Source: Planctomycetota bacterium (GTDB lineage Bacteria > Planctomycetota > Phycisphaerae > WQYP01). From it: a stretch of DNA of 64,000 bases. The position numbers and the translations under genes were made by a program. The notes beneath the pieces are model-generated. The model ran no database searches, was not told where the DNA came from, and worked only from the letters and a program-made list of their open reading frames with translations. Of this stretch, positions 35,242 through 44,548 are shown piece after piece. Every line of letters begins with the position of its first letter. The first letter of the stretch is position 1. The stretch is taken from assembly GCA_021805985.1 (NCBI GenBank), contig JAJZDN010000004.1, forward strand, positions 1 to 64,000, read 5' to 3'.

Positions 35242-36219
35242 ATGTCAGTAGATGAATTAATGGAATCGCTGCGAAAAATGGTTGCTCCGCGCCGCACCTC
35301 GGTCGGCACCGGACCTTCCGGCAATGTGGTGGCGTTTGCGAAATCTCCGGCCGCCACCACGGCTCTGCCGGCTTTCGCGACCAGCGCTTCAGGGCCGGTG
35401 CGGGCCATTAAAATGATCGCCTTAGATATGGATGGCACGCTGCTTAGCCCCAAAGAATCGATTACTCCGCGGGTGCATCACGCGATCCATCTCGCCGCCA
35501 AGCGCGGTATTCATGTGGTGCTCGCCACCGCTCGCCCGCCCCGGAGTGTTCGGTTTTATCATAGGGCGTTGAAGTTGCAAACGCCGATCATCAGCCATAA
35601 TGGAGCTTTGATCTGGGATGAAAATCAGAAATGTGTTCTGCGGCATATCAGTTTGCCGCATGCCTTGGTGCGCCGGGTCATTGAATATGCCCGACGGCGC
35701 TGCCCGGAAGTTATTCCCAGCGTGGAAATTATTGACAAACTGTATTCCGACCACTTTGGAATTGTTCCAGCCGATGCAATTCCCACCGGACGCAGTTTCA
35801 ATCCAGATGTCATTGCGGCCATGGAAACATTCCTGCACGTGCCGGTAACGCGCATCATGTTTCATGCCAAAGCCTCCATTATCGAAGAGCTATGTCAGTT
35901 GCTGCCGCAGCGTTTTGAGGATCGTATCGGCCTGTTTCGCAGTGATTCGCGATTGCTGCAGATCGTAGCGCCGGATACTAACAAAGCCTTGGCCCTGGAT
36001 TTTGTCTGCAAGTCCTATGGAATAGCACGGGATAATGTTCTGGCTGTGGGGGATAACGCCAATGACCTGCCTATGCTGCAATGGGCCGGGGTGAGTGCCG
36101 CCATGGCCAATGGCCCGGAGCACATACGCAAAGCAGCGCGGCATGTTGTTCCCTCCAACCGGGAAGATGGAGTAGCTGTGGCCATTGAGCGATTCGCGCT
36201 GGCGTGCAACCCGATGTGA
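35242..36219 (+). CDS. HAD-superfamily phosphatase, Cof type
   Basis: 325 residues. HAD motif I is ALDMDGTLLSPKESI, motif II LATARPP, motif III around TNKALALDFV, and motif IV VGDNANDLPML; the middle region is the large C2 cap of the Cof/YidA group. These enzymes dephosphorylate small sugar- or flavin-type phosphates; the substrate is unknown. An Ala/Thr/Pro-rich extension of ~55 residues precedes motif I, longer than usual. Starts upstream of ATG 35242 (GTG 35158) are less likely. The YdcF-like gene starts 15 bases after its stop. Confidence 0.87.
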   Translation: MSVDELMESLRKMVAPRRTSVGTGPSGNVVAFAKSPAATTALPAFATSASGPVRAIKMIALDMDGTLLSPKESITPRVHHAIHLAAKRGIHVVLATARPPRSVRFYHRALKLQTPIISHNGALIWDENQKCVLRHISLPHALVRRVIEYARRRCPEVIPSVEIIDKLYSDHFGIVPADAIPTGRSFNPDVIAAMETFLHVPVTRIMFHAKASIIEELCQLLPQRFEDRIGLFRSDSRLLQIVAPDTNKALALDFVCKSYGIARDNVLAVGDNANDLPMLQWAGVSAAMANGPEHIRKAARHVVPSNREDGVAVAIERFALACNPM

Positions 36220-36221
36220 TA

Positions 36222-36227
36222 TATACT
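36222..36227 (+). promoter_or_regulatory. -10 box, YdcF/SanA-like gene
   Basis: TATACT ends 6 bases before ATG 36234, with no ribosome site between. Candidate leaderless start. Confidence 0.4.
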
Positions 36228-36233
36228 CATGCC

Positions 36234-37343
36234 ATGGATAGTCCGATACTTGAATCACCGCCCGTCGCCTCGAATACCTTGTGCCGCAAGACCGGTATTT
36301 TTTTTCGTCTGCTGGATTCCGGAATTTTTATTGGTGCTCTGGTCAGTGTCATAACGCTGCAATCATGGCGTTGGCTGGACCTGCGCTTTGACGGGGCATT
36401 TGTCGCATTTATCCTCCCTTGGATCTGGTTGGCCAGTCTGATAATTTTGCAACTACTGCGTTTTCGCCCGCCGCTGGATATGTCGCCCGACAGCACTTGG
36501 CGGCTCAATCGCATGTTGCTTTTGCCCTCGGCGTTGATTGCGGTAGTTTTACTGCTTAACACCGCGACTTTTTATCATTTGAAAATAACCCTGCACGGAC
36601 TTATGCCTTGGTACATGCCCATGTCTTTGCCGGTACTGGCGGCGCTGCTGCTCTGGTTTATCGGGCGGCCGGATTATGCCATTAACGCCCGCGCGGCTGA
36701 GACCGGCGCACGCTCAACACCCTGGCACAGCATCCGGTACCGCAGTTATGATTTTATCGCTATGGCTGTCATGGCGCTGATTTGTTTATGGATATTTCAC
36801 GGCATGTTCCTGGCTAATCCTCCGCCACCGGGCATGGATGCGGATGTGGCCGTGGTGCTTGGTGCTGGTACCGGACCGGGTGATACCTGCGGCTACACGC
36901 TTCGGCAGCGGGTATTGGAGGGTGTTGCGCTTTTCAAAGAGCACCGCGCCAAACGGCTGCTGCTCACCGGGCGCGCACCGCGCGGAAAGACCAATCCATA
37001 TAAAAATGAGCCGTCGGCCATGCTCAAACTGACACTGGCCCAGGGCGTGCCGGGAAAAGCCATCATCGTGGATTATCACGGAAATAACACGCGCTACAGC
37101 GCTTATGATGCTGCGGCACTGGTGAAAGCAGGCCGTTGGCATAACGTGATTGCGGTAAGTTCGGATTATCACCTGCCGCGCACTAGCCTGGCTTTTCGAC
37201 AATTGGGCATACACGTCTGGACGGTCGCGGCACGTCGCGGTATGTGGCAGCAAACCAATCCCTGGGCAATCGTGCGGGAGCTGGTTGGTTATCCTGTTTA
37301 TTGGCTGGATCAGAATTACCACCGTCCGCAGCGTGTGCCATGA
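36234..37343 (+). CDS. YdcF/SanA-type DUF218 membrane protein
   Basis: 369 residues. Four or five N-terminal membrane helices (to about residue 185) are followed by a DUF218 domain: ADVAVVLGAGTGPGDTCGYT, RLLLTGRAPRGKTNPYKNE, and SSDYHLPRTSLAFRQLG, the usual Gly-rich, Thr-Gly and Ser-x-x-His elements. Relatives (SanA, YdcF, ElyC) affect envelope permeability or lipid-carrier metabolism. The next gene, an L,D-transpeptidase, overlaps by 4 bases (ATGA), linking it to cell-wall work. Confidence 0.83.
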   Translation: MDSPILESPPVASNTLCRKTGIFFRLLDSGIFIGALVSVITLQSWRWLDLRFDGAFVAFILPWIWLASLIILQLLRFRPPLDMSPDSTWRLNRMLLLPSALIAVVLLLNTATFYHLKITLHGLMPWYMPMSLPVLAALLLWFIGRPDYAINARAAETGARSTPWHSIRYRSYDFIAMAVMALICLWIFHGMFLANPPPPGMDADVAVVLGAGTGPGDTCGYTLRQRVLEGVALFKEHRAKRLLLTGRAPRGKTNPYKNEPSAMLKLTLAQGVPGKAIIVDYHGNNTRYSAYDAAALVKAGRWHNVIAVSSDYHLPRTSLAFRQLGIHVWTVAARRGMWQQTNPWAIVRELVGYPVYWLDQNYHRPQRVP

Positions 37344-37828
37344 TGCCAAAACAACTGCATATTCGCGTAATCAAATCCCACCAAGAACTTTATGTGCTTG
37401 ATGGCAGCACGCTCATTAAAGGTTATCCCTGTATTACCGGCTCCAATACCGGCGATAAACAAATAGAAGGCGATCGCAAAACACCGGAGGGGTGTTTTCA
37501 AATTGTTTTTAAAAATCCGCATAGCAAATTTTATCTGTCGCTGGGATTGGATTATCCAAACAAAGAAGATGCGGATCGTGGTCTGGAGCAGGGATTGCTG
37601 TCGGCGGATATTTACAACCAACTGATTCATGATCTGCAACACAGTGATATGGCGAATGAAGATGTGCAAAACCGGGTGTGGAAAACCCCCTTGGGTGGCG
37701 AAATATTTATTCACGGCTGCGCCGAAGGCCGAACCGGCACCGCCGGCTGCGTCGCGCTAGCCAATCCGGACATGGCCGAACTCTATGCGTTATGTCCGCT
37801 GGGGACTGCCGTGGAAATTGTGGCGTGA
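37340..37828 (+). CDS. L,D-transpeptidase (YkuD domain)
   Basis: 162 residues. The YkuD fold starts LHIRVIKSHQELYVLDG and reaches the catalytic motif IHGCAEGRTGTAGCVAL, in which the second Cys is the nucleophile. It makes 3-3 peptidoglycan cross-links or attaches proteins to peptidoglycan. No signal peptide is visible in this start, so export is not explained by the sequence; the helices of the upstream, translationally coupled YdcF-like protein do not supply one. Start codons at 37340 and 37343 are both possible. Confidence 0.85.
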   Translation: MMPKQLHIRVIKSHQELYVLDGSTLIKGYPCITGSNTGDKQIEGDRKTPEGCFQIVFKNPHSKFYLSLGLDYPNKEDADRGLEQGLLSADIYNQLIHDLQHSDMANEDVQNRVWKTPLGGEIFIHGCAEGRTGTAGCVALANPDMAELYALCPLGTAVEIVA

Positions 37829-37950
37829 ATGGAGATGCGGCCCGATAGACCACAGCAAGCTAAACAAGGGAGCAGTAGAGCAAATAAGGCTGTGCCAGCT
37901 TATCCCAAAATGCCACATAACCCCGATGTTTGACTTACGGCAGCCAAACG

Positions 37951-37968
37951 TATATGCTTTAACATATA
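37951..37968. promoter_or_regulatory. Palindromic operator of the ars operon
   Basis: TATATG CTTTAA CATATA, a perfect 6-base inverted repeat with a 6-base spacer, whose right arm runs into the ATG of arsR. ArsR repressors bind AT-rich palindromes at such places. A looser copy, TATATC-8-CATATA, stands at 38375-38394 before arsC. Confidence 0.7.
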
Positions 37969-38339
37969 TGGTAAAGGTAAAAAAACAATCGGTTGGCAGC
38001 GGATCAGCGGATCGGATGTTTCGGGCGTTTTCGGATAGTACGCGATTACGCATTCTGCATCTGCTTTTGAATGGCGAACTGTGCGTGTGTGACATCGTCC
38101 GGGTGCTGGAAATGTCGCAGCCCAAAATATCTCGGCACTTGGCCTACCTGCGGAAGTCCGGCTTGGTGCAGGCCCGTAAAGATGGCCTGTGGATGCACTA
38201 TAAATTGGTCCTCGCGGATGATGATTTTCATCAGAGTTTAATGAATTGCCTGCGCCAGTGCTTCAAGGCGGTTCCGGAATTACAGCGCGACCAGAAACGC
38301 CTTGCCAAGGACGCCTGCGGCCCGAAATGTTGTGATTAG
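37968..38339 (+). CDS. arsR: ArsR/SmtB-family arsenic-responsive repressor
   Basis: 123 residues. Winged helix with MFRAFSDSTRLRILHLLLNG, the metal-site ELCVCDIVRVLEMSQPKIS (Cys-x-Cys in the DNA-binding helix region, as in ArsR of the E. coli type), and RKDGLWMHYKL as wing. A C-terminal Cys cluster (CGPKCCD) is an additional possible As(III) site. It derepresses the operon when arsenite binds. The operator overlaps its start codon, implying autoregulation. Followed by arsC, acr3 and arsM. Confidence 0.9.
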   Translation: MVKVKKQSVGSGSADRMFRAFSDSTRLRILHLLLNGELCVCDIVRVLEMSQPKISRHLAYLRKSGLVQARKDGLWMHYKLVLADDDFHQSLMNCLRQCFKAVPELQRDQKRLAKDACGPKCCD

Positions 38340-38374
38340 CGGGTCGGACGGAAAACCGAGTTTTTTTTGGCTGG

Positions 38375-38394
38375 TATATCGGCCTAAGCATATA
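38375..38394. promoter_or_regulatory. Second, imperfect ArsR-like operator before arsC
   Basis: TATATC and CATATA arms separated by 8 bases; similar to the operator at 37951. It could give internal control of arsC-acr3-arsM. Confidence 0.4.
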
Positions 38395-38412
38395 TAAAAG
38401 GTGGATACACAG

Positions 38413-38862
38413 ATGAATCAGAAGTTGAAAATTTTATTTCTCTGTACCGGCAACTCGTGCCGCAGTCAGATGGCCGAGGGGTGGGCGAGGCATTTGAAAA
38501 GTGATGTGATTGACGCCTACTCGGCTGGGATTCAAACTCATGGCTTAAACCCCCATGCGGTGAAAGTAATGGCCGAGGCGGGCGTGGACATCAGCGGGCA
38601 AACATCCAAGAACGTCAATGATCTTGTAGACGTGCCATTTGACGCAGTGGTCACAGTCTGCGGCCACGCTAATGAAACCTGCCCGGCGTGGCTGGGAAAA
38701 AAGACACGCATTGTGCATGTCGGGTTTGATGACCCGCCTAAACTGGCCAAAACGGCGAAGAGTGAGGAAGAAGCGTTGGGCCACTATCGGCGTGTGCGCG
38801 ATGAAATCAGAGCCTTTATTGAAACGCTTCCGCAATCGCTGAATGCGGAGGTCAGGCCATGA
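38413..38862 (+). CDS. arsC: Arsenate reductase, thioredoxin-coupled (LMW-PTP type)
   Basis: 149 residues. The P-loop [16 protein letters not shown] has the nucleophilic Cys, and [14 protein letters not shown] supplies the Cys pair used in the intramolecular disulfide cascade, as in S. aureus ArsC. It reduces As(V) to As(III) for the exporter. ATG 38413 is chosen with AGGTGG about 9 bases upstream; GTG 38401 lies right on that site. The stop overlaps the acr3 start (ATGA). Confidence 0.93.
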   Translation: MNQKLKILFLCTGNSCRSQMAEGWARHLKSDVIDAYSAGIQTHGLNPHAVKVMAEAGVDISGQTSKNVNDLVDVPFDAVVTVCGHANETCPAWLGKKTRIVHVGFDDPPKLAKTAKSEEEALGHYRRVRDEIRAFIETLPQSLNAEVRP

Positions 38863-40022
38863 ACGAGTCATTATCGCGCAAACTTAATTATCTGGATCGA
38901 TATCTTACGCTCTGGATATTTTCCGCTATGGCCATGGGGGTGGCCTTGGGATATTTCGTTCCGGCTAGCTCGAAGTTTATCAACCAGTTCCAGGTTGGCA
39001 CAACCAATATTCCCATTGCCATCGGATTAATTCTCATGATGTATCCGCCGCTGGCGAAGGTACGCTATGAGCGGTTGGGAAAGGTGTTTCGCGATTTCAA
39101 GGTGCTGAGACTTTCTCTGGCATTGAACTGGATCATCGGGCCGGCGCTGATGTTTGTTCTGGCCATTGCATTTTTGCACGGGTATCCGGAACTTATGGCC
39201 GGCCTGATTCTGGTGGGCCTGGCCCGGTGCATCGCCATGGTGATTGTATGGAATGATCTGGCCAAGGGTGATGCGGAATATGCCGCCGGACTTGTCGCAT
39301 TCAACAGCATCTTTCAGATTCTGTTTTACAGTCTCTACGCCTGGGTATTTATCACGGTGCTTCCGCCGATGCTGGGATTTAAGGGTAGCGCGGTGGCGGT
39401 GACGATTATGCAGATTGCCGAAAGTGTTGGAATTTATCTGGGTATTCCGTTTGCGGCAGGATTATTAACCAGAGTAGTATTGTTACGGGTGGCGGGGCGG
39501 CAATGGTATGAGCAGAAATTTATTCCACGCATCAGCCCGATGACCTTGATCGCGTTGCTGTTTACCATTCTGGTCATGTTCAGCCTCAAAGGGCGGCTGA
39601 TTGTCCATATTCCACTGAACGTGGTGCGCGTGGCAATTCCACTGGCCATTTATTTTGTCATCATGTTTCTGGTAAGCTTCTGGATGGGAAAAAAGAGCGG
39701 TGCGGATTATTCCAAAACCACAACCATCGCTTTAACCAGTGCCAGCAATAATTTTGAACTGGCCATTGCCGTGGCGGTGGGGGTATTTGGTATAAACTCC
39801 GGGGCTGCATTCGCTGCGGTTATTGGTCCGCTGGTGGAAGTGCCGGTCATGATTGGCCTGGTGAAGGTGGCCTTATATTTTCAACGCCGATATTTTAAGG
39901 ACGGCGTGTCGGCTGGCTCAGTCATTGACAAAATCGCAGCTTGCCCAGCGGTTATAAGCTCTGCAAATGGTTTCGTGAAAAAATTACAACAGGAGTCACA
40001 ACATGTCACAACCCATTCTTGA
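38859..40022 (+). CDS. acr3: Arsenite efflux transporter, ACR3 family
   Basis: 387 residues with ten predicted membrane helices. Family motifs include [14 protein letters not shown], the conserved cysteine in [19 protein letters not shown], and [24 protein letters not shown]. It extrudes arsenite using the proton gradient. It overlaps arsC by 4 bases at the start and arsM by 20 bases at the end, so the operon is tightly packed. Confidence 0.94.
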   Translation: MNESLSRKLNYLDRYLTLWIFSAMAMGVALGYFVPASSKFINQFQVGTTNIPIAIGLILMMYPPLAKVRYERLGKVFRDFKVLRLSLALNWIIGPALMFVLAIAFLHGYPELMAGLILVGLARCIAMVIVWNDLAKGDAEYAAGLVAFNSIFQILFYSLYAWVFITVLPPMLGFKGSAVAVTIMQIAESVGIYLGIPFAAGLLTRVVLLRVAGRQWYEQKFIPRISPMTLIALLFTILVMFSLKGRLIVHIPLNVVRVAIPLAIYFVIMFLVSFWMGKKSGADYSKTTTIALTSASNNFELAIAVAVGVFGINSGAAFAAVIGPLVEVPVMIGLVKVALYFQRRYFKDGVSAGSVIDKIAACPAVISSANGFVKKLQQESQHVTTHS

Positions 40023-40923
40023 TGAAGTGCGAACACGCTATGGAGCGGTCGCGGAATCCAGTCTTTCCAGTTCCGATGCCGGGATCAAGGCTGTTGCGGA
40101 AGCTTTCGGCTATTCAGCGGCAGAATTGGCGGCCATACCGGCGGAAGCCAATATGGGGCTTTCCTGTGGCAATCCCACCGCCATGGGGGCTTTATGTCCG
40201 GGTGAAACCGTGGTTGACTTAGGTTGCGGTGGAGGGTTGGATGTATTTTTAGCGGCGGCAAAGGTGGGTCCCACCGGCAAGGCCATCGGTATTGATATGA
40301 CACCCAGCATGATCGAACGCGCCAGGAAAAATGCCGCGCACGGCCCGAATGGCACGCCCTACACCAACGTTGAATTTATCCTTGCCACAATTGATCAGAC
40401 TACACTACCCACGGGAATTGCCGACTGCGTGATTTCCAACTGCGTAATAAACCTGGCACCGGATAAATCCGCCGTCATGCGGGAAATGTTCCGCATTCTC
40501 AAACCCGGGGGCCGCCTGGCGGTCAGTGACATTGCGTTAAAGCAAGTGCTGCCAGCCGAGCTTGCGAATAATGTCGGTGCGTATGTGGGCTGTATCGCCG
40601 GGGCGGTCATGATTGAGGAATATCGCCGCCTGCTGGTGGACGCGGGCTTTTCCAGTGTTGCGGTCATTGACAGTCAAACCGATCTCAACGCCTACGCCCA
40701 AGCCGATGGACAATCCGGTTGTTGCTCTGCCCCTATGAATGCCAGCGAAGGTACGCCGCCCGCGGAAAAAAGCTCCACACGATTAAATGTCGTCTCCGCC
40801 GGCTGTTGTGAACCCACATCGCCCGTCAAAGCTCTGCATACAGACATCGCAGAAGTATTGCGACAATATGATGTTAATAAGTACGCAGCGAGTGTGAAGG
40901 TGTTTGCGATAAAGCCGGGATGA
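40003..40923 (+). CDS. arsM: Arsenite S-adenosylmethionine methyltransferase
   Basis: 306 residues. SAM-binding motif [16 protein letters not shown], then [14 protein letters not shown]; As(III)-binding cysteines are in [21 protein letters not shown] and [10 protein letters not shown]. Near the C-terminus there are two Gly-Cys-Cys motifs (SGCCSAP, AGCCEPT) in an otherwise low-complexity insert, extra candidate arsenic sites. It makes methylated arsenicals. The ribosome site AGGAG lies inside the end of acr3. Confidence 0.93.
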   Translation: MSQPILDEVRTRYGAVAESSLSSSDAGIKAVAEAFGYSAAELAAIPAEANMGLSCGNPTAMGALCPGETVVDLGCGGGLDVFLAAAKVGPTGKAIGIDMTPSMIERARKNAAHGPNGTPYTNVEFILATIDQTTLPTGIADCVISNCVINLAPDKSAVMREMFRILKPGGRLAVSDIALKQVLPAELANNVGAYVGCIAGAVMIEEYRRLLVDAGFSSVAVIDSQTDLNAYAQADGQSGCCSAPMNASEGTPPAEKSSTRLNVVSAGCCEPTSPVKALHTDIAEVLRQYDVNKYAASVKVFAIKPG

Positions 40924-41176
40924 TCGGGCGGCGGCGCGATAGAGAGATGAATTTAGAGAGTTGAACAGTAGAGCAAATTCGGATGGCACAAGATTGTGGC
41001 TGTCGCTCGGGCCGCAAACTCCTCCTGCGGGCGCGCGGGTTGGTGCGGGGAATATTTGCGGAGAGGGCGCTCGTCGCCGGGCGACGACGCTAAACGGAGG
41101 GTGGGGCGGTGTGATGTTTAGGGTGATTACGTATGGGGTGTGGTCACGGTGCGGGCCGGCCACCGTGGTGCTGGAA

Positions 41177-41383
41177 TTAGCTGTCATCGCCCTGCGGGGT
41201 GCGTCGGGGGGCTTGTTGGGTTTGTTGCATCCGTACAACCATTTCCTGCGCACTTTCAAGCCAGCGGATTTTCTGTTCCAGTGACAGGGCGGCCAAACGT
41301 TTCATTTGGGCTAGTTCATGGCCTTGCCAGCCGGATTCCCAGTTGGCAAAATTCAAGTTTGCTTTTTCACTGTCCTGGCTCAT
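41177..41383 (-). CDS. Small helical protein paired with a nucleotidyltransferase
   Basis: 68 residues, with WESGWQGHELAQMKRLAALSLEQKIRWLESAQEMV. It begins within the last bases of the nucleotidyltransferase gene (4-base overlap), so the two are translated together. Small proteins with this K-x-x-W-L-E-x-A-type helix are recurrent partners of DUF6036-type nucleotidyltransferases, in the manner of a toxin-antitoxin pair; which of them is the antitoxin is not shown here. Confidence 0.65.
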   Translation of the reverse strand: MSQDSEKANLNFANWESGWQGHELAQMKRLAALSLEQKIRWLESAQEMVVRMQQTQQAPRRTPQGDDS

Positions 41384-41883
41384 GATAACTCCCTATGCAA
41401 TTCCTCTAATTTTTGAATATCCAGCAGATCCTTGGGGCGGCCCGCAATGGTCTTCAGTTTCAGTAAATCAGACAGCGAGCAGATGGGTGCCGATACCCCG
41501 GCCGCAATTTCAACGTACTTGGCACTTTGGAGGGCTTGGCGAACCCCCAGCGGATCTTCGACGAATACATCAATTTCTGTGCCGGGATGGTTGTCACTGA
41601 AGAGCGAAAATACGGTCAGTTCTTTTTCGCGCGCCCAAAGTTCCCGTTTCGCGGAATCTGCTAACTCATCAATTGCCACCGGCGCACGGGGTTTGTAGCC
41701 CATCGCCTTGAGCACGCGGACGGCATTTTTTACATTTGCACTGTCCAGGCCGATTAATAAATCAACATCGGCGGTGAATCTTACATATCCATGCGCCACT
41801 ACCGCTAACCCACCCACGACAAGATATTCTACCGCCGCAGCGTTTAGATTTCTGATAATCGTCGTTACGCTTTCGTAATGCAA
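41380..41883 (-). CDS. Nucleotidyltransferase of DUF6036/AbiEii-like type
   Basis: 167 residues. The fold signature EYLVVGGLAVVAHGYVRFTADVDLLI gives the GG-x(n)-D-x-D active site, with a further Asp in TEIDVFVEDP. C-terminal helices end LKTIAGRPKDLLDIQKLEEL, the typical R-P-K-D-x-x-D-x-x-x-L tail. Such proteins pair with a small helical partner, as here. Relatives include AbiEii/MenT-like toxins that modify tRNA, so a defence or stress function is possible but not shown by sequence. Confidence 0.8.
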   Translation of the reverse strand: MHYESVTTIIRNLNAAAVEYLVVGGLAVVAHGYVRFTADVDLLIGLDSANVKNAVRVLKAMGYKPRAPVAIDELADSAKRELWAREKELTVFSLFSDNHPGTEIDVFVEDPLGVRQALQSAKYVEIAAGVSAPICSLSDLLKLKTIAGRPKDLLDIQKLEELHRELS

Positions 41884-41979
41884 TGTGCGGTACCTTTTGC
41901 TAGTTCACTTCAATCATTCTACCAGTCGCAGTCCGGCGTGGAAATCCTCGTATCGTTCAAGTCCGCATAGCCAGTTGAT

Positions 41980-42125
41980 GCGGCAGCGCGACGGTGGGTG
42001 CGGAACGCGCCAGGGCAGGTATCCGCATTCCAACACGGCGTGGGCTGGGCCGATCGTGCCGAGGGGGGGGAACCATCTCGTGATCAGAGTGCATCTCGAT
42101 TTCAACTCAACGCTGCCGCATTGAG
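41980..42125. repeat. Dispersed ~145 bp element, copy B
   Basis: Collinear with 21999-22141: left GCGGCAGCG (41980-41988), middle GCATTCCAAC (42025-42034), right hairpin CTCAACGC TGCC GCATTGAG (42106-42125). Here the left end is exactly complementary to CGCTGCCGC of the right end, extending to 11 bases. Confidence 0.75.
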
Positions 42126-42335
42126 CTACGGGGCATTCCATGGTTCCGTGCGAAATGGGGTTGTGGGGAATATGCGGTGGCACGACCGACTGGCTGGGCC
42201 GATCGTGCCGGGGGGGAACCATCTTGTGATCAGAGTGCATCTCGATTTCAACTCAACGCTGCCGCATTGAGCTACGGGGCATTCCATGGTTCCGTGCGAG
42301 ATGGGGTTGTGGGGTGCGGGGTGGCGGGGCGGGGC
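42043..42335. repeat. Tandem duplication, two units of about 149 bp
   Basis: Unit 1 starts GGCTGGGCCGATCGTGCC at 42043, unit 2 with the same bases at 42192. Both run through GAACCATC, GTGATCAGAGTGCATCTCGA, the hairpin and GGGGCATTCCATGGTTCCG to GGGGTTGTGGGG with few differences. The duplication starts inside element copy B and carries its right-end hairpin. Confidence 0.9.
42252..42271. repeat. Dispersed hairpin repeat, last copy
   Basis: CTCAACGC TGCC GCATTGAG, identical to the copy at 42106-42125 because of the tandem duplication. Confidence 0.85.
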
Positions 42336-42619
42336 GGGGAGATCTTTGAAACGACTCTGCCAAGCTGGCAGAATATTTTTTTTGACAGGGCCGGTATCGC
42401 GAAATACCTGAATAATCCACGGCTGCCTATACTCGTTATAAATGCCTTAAAATAAATGACTTATGTTTTATTACGTAATTTAATTTGGCTGCGGCATGGC
42501 GATTGCTTCAGGGACTTCCAGCTAGGCTTGCGGTGGCTGTAGGCTGTTGGGGGCACCCCGGTAGGGTGCTAAACGGTTCTTTCATCAGCGCGCAAGCGGT
42601 AAGAAAAAGGATGTGTTCA

Positions 42620-44548
42620 ATGGGTAAAGTCATTGGTATTGACCTTGGAACAACCAATTCAGTGGTTGCGGTCATGGAAGGTAATCAGCCCAAGGTGCTG
42701 GTCAACGCGCAAGGCTCACGCCTCACGCCGTCGGTGGTCGGGTTTACGGACAAAGGGGAGCGGCTTGTCGGTCTGCCGGCCAAGCACCAGCAGGTGACCA
42801 ATCCGCAGAACACCGTTTTCTCAATCAAACGATTCATGGGACGCCGCCATGGCGAAGTATCTTCCGAAGAGAAACTGGTTCCTTATACAGTCATCGGTGG
42901 TCCCGATGAACTGGTAAAAGTTGAAGTGCGGGGCAAGACATACACGCCCCCGGAAATCTCGGCGATGATTCTCCAGGATTTGAAGAAGACCGCGGAAGAT
43001 TATCTCGGCCAACCGGTTACTGATGCCATTATCACGGTACCGGCCTATTTTAATGATTCGCAACGTCTGGCCACAAAAGAGGCTGGCGAAATTGCCGGTC
43101 TGAACGTCAAACGTGTCTTGCCTGAACCCACCGCCGCTGCATTGGCCTATGGTATGGATAAGAAGAAGGGTGGGAAAATATTTGTGTTCGATCTTGGTGG
43201 CGGCACATTTGACGTGTCGGTGCTGGATGTTGGTGATGGCGTATTTGAAGTGCTGTCAATCAACGGTGACACGCATCTGGGCGGTGATGATTACGACCAG
43301 GTGCTGGTGGATCACATCGCGGAAGAATTTCGTAAGCAAAATGGCATTGATCTGCGTAAAGATCCCATGGCGCTTCAACGGCTCAAAGAATCAGCCGAGA
43401 AAGCCAAAATTGAGCTTTCCAGCAATATGGAAACCACCATTAATCTTCCCTTTATCACCGCGGATGCCAGCGGCCCCAAGCATCTGCAGATGGCCATTAA
43501 TCGCAGTAAGTTTGAAGCCATTGTCAGCCACCTCACCGAACGCTGCCGCCAGCCGGTGCTTAAGGCCCTGGACGATGCCAAACTCGCCGCCAAGGATATT
43601 GATGAAGTGCTTCTGGTCGGCGGCTCAACGCGTATGCCGCGCGTGCAGCAGTTGGTCAAGGAAATCTTCGGCAAGGAAGGTAATAAGAGCGTCAACCCTG
43701 ATGAAGCCGTGGCTCTCGGTGCTGCGGTGCAAGGCGGAATCACCACCGGCGAAGTCAAGGATATTCTGGTCCTGGATGTTACGCCGCTGTCCTTGGGTGT
43801 TGAAACCTACGGCGGCGTGATGACCGTGCTGATTCCGCGTAATACCACGATTCCCACCAGCAAAGGTGAAACCTTCAGCACTGCAGCTGACAATCAGACC
43901 AGCGTGGAAATTCACGTCCTGCAAGGTGAACGTGAATTTGCCAAAGACAATCGGACGTTGGGCAAATTTACGCTCGGTGGAATTCCACCGGCCCCGCGCG
44001 GCGTACCGCAAATTGAGGTGGCTTTTGATATTGATGTCAACGGCATTCTCAATGTGAAAGCCAAGGACAAAGCCACCGGCAAGGAAAGCAAGGTGGAAAT
44101 CAAGGGCCACAGCGGTTTGTCCAAGGATGAAATCGAGCGCATGAAGAAAGAAGCTGAGGCCCACTCCGCTGAGGATAAGGCACGTCGCGAACTCGTTGAT
44201 TTAAAGAACCGCGCCGAGGCTGTTACCCTGCAGGTGGAACGCGAATTGCAGGAGCACGGAAATAAGATCACTCCGCAGGAACGCGGCGATCTGGAATCCG
44301 CAGTGAATCAGTTGAAGGAAGTCACGAAGCAGGAAGATAAAGCCGCCATTGAAAAGGCCTTGGAAAACCTGAATCGTGCACGGATGAAACTAGGCGAAGC
44401 GGCCTATAAGGCTGCCTCCGAAGCCGGGGCAGCGGGTGCTGCAGGTGCTGGGGCGGGCGAAGCTGCCACCGGAGCGGCACCCAATGCAGCGGCTGATCAG
44501 GGGAAAAAGCCCGACGATGTCATTGACGCGGAATACGAGGTCAAGTAA
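42620..44548 (+). CDS. dnaK: Chaperone protein DnaK (Hsp70)
   Basis: 642 residues. ATPase domain with [35 protein letters not shown] and [16 protein letters not shown]; substrate domain from [20 protein letters not shown]-terminal lid ending in a Gly/Ala-rich tail and the terminal acidic [11 protein letters not shown]. Start at ATG 42620 ([10 protein letters not shown]); the open frame to 42485 is not family sequence. No grpE or dnaJ is adjacent. A strong terminator follows. The only nearby promoter-like element is TATACT at 42428. Confidence 0.97.
   Translation: MGKVIGIDLGTTNSVVAVMEGNQPKVLVNAQGSRLTPSVVGFTDKGERLVGLPAKHQQVTNPQNTVFSIKRFMGRRHGEVSSEEKLVPYTVIGGPDELVKVEVRGKTYTPPEISAMILQDLKKTAEDYLGQPVTDAIITVPAYFNDSQRLATKEAGEIAGLNVKRVLPEPTAAALAYGMDKKKGGKIFVFDLGGGTFDVSVLDVGDGVFEVLSINGDTHLGGDDYDQVLVDHIAEEFRKQNGIDLRKDPMALQRLKESAEKAKIELSSNMETTINLPFITADASGPKHLQMAINRSKFEAIVSHLTERCRQPVLKALDDAKLAAKDIDEVLLVGGSTRMPRVQQLVKEIFGKEGNKSVNPDEAVALGAAVQGGITTGEVKDILVLDVTPLSLGVETYGGVMTVLIPRNTTIPTSKGETFSTAADNQTSVEIHVLQGEREFAKDNRTLGKFTLGGIPPAPRGVPQIEVAFDIDVNGILNVKAKDKATGKESKVEIKGHSGLSKDEIERMKKEAEAHSAEDKARRELVDLKNRAEAVTLQVERELQEHGNKITPQERGDLESAVNQLKEVTKQEDKAAIEKALENLNRARMKLGEAAYKAASEAGAAGAAGAGAGEAATGAAPNAAADQGKKPDDVIDAEYEVK

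Larger units (their letters stand above)
41884..42619. other. Repeat-rich non-coding region before dnaK
   Basis: Over 700 bases with only short, unconvincing open frames. Contains the ~145 bp element copy B (41980-42125), a tandem duplication (42043-42335), two dispersed hairpins, a TATACT box at 42428-42433, and a short perfect hairpin GCACCC-CGGTA-GGGTGC (42553-42569) in the probable dnaK leader. No CIRCE element (GAGTGCTAA-type palindrome) is seen. Confidence 0.65.

Noticed and set aside
40924-41176. Open frame of 107 codons on the plus strand after arsM
   Set aside because: Gly/Ala-rich, GC-driven, runs antisense into the small helical protein gene; there is only a small hairpin CACGGTG/CACCGTG at 41145-41167 without a T-run.
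42043-42335. CRISPR-like array
   Set aside because: Only two long units with no spacers and no cas genes; a simple tandem duplication.
42340-42619. CIRCE/HrcA operator upstream of dnaK
   Set aside because: No TTAGCACTC-N9-GAGTGCTAA palindrome is present.
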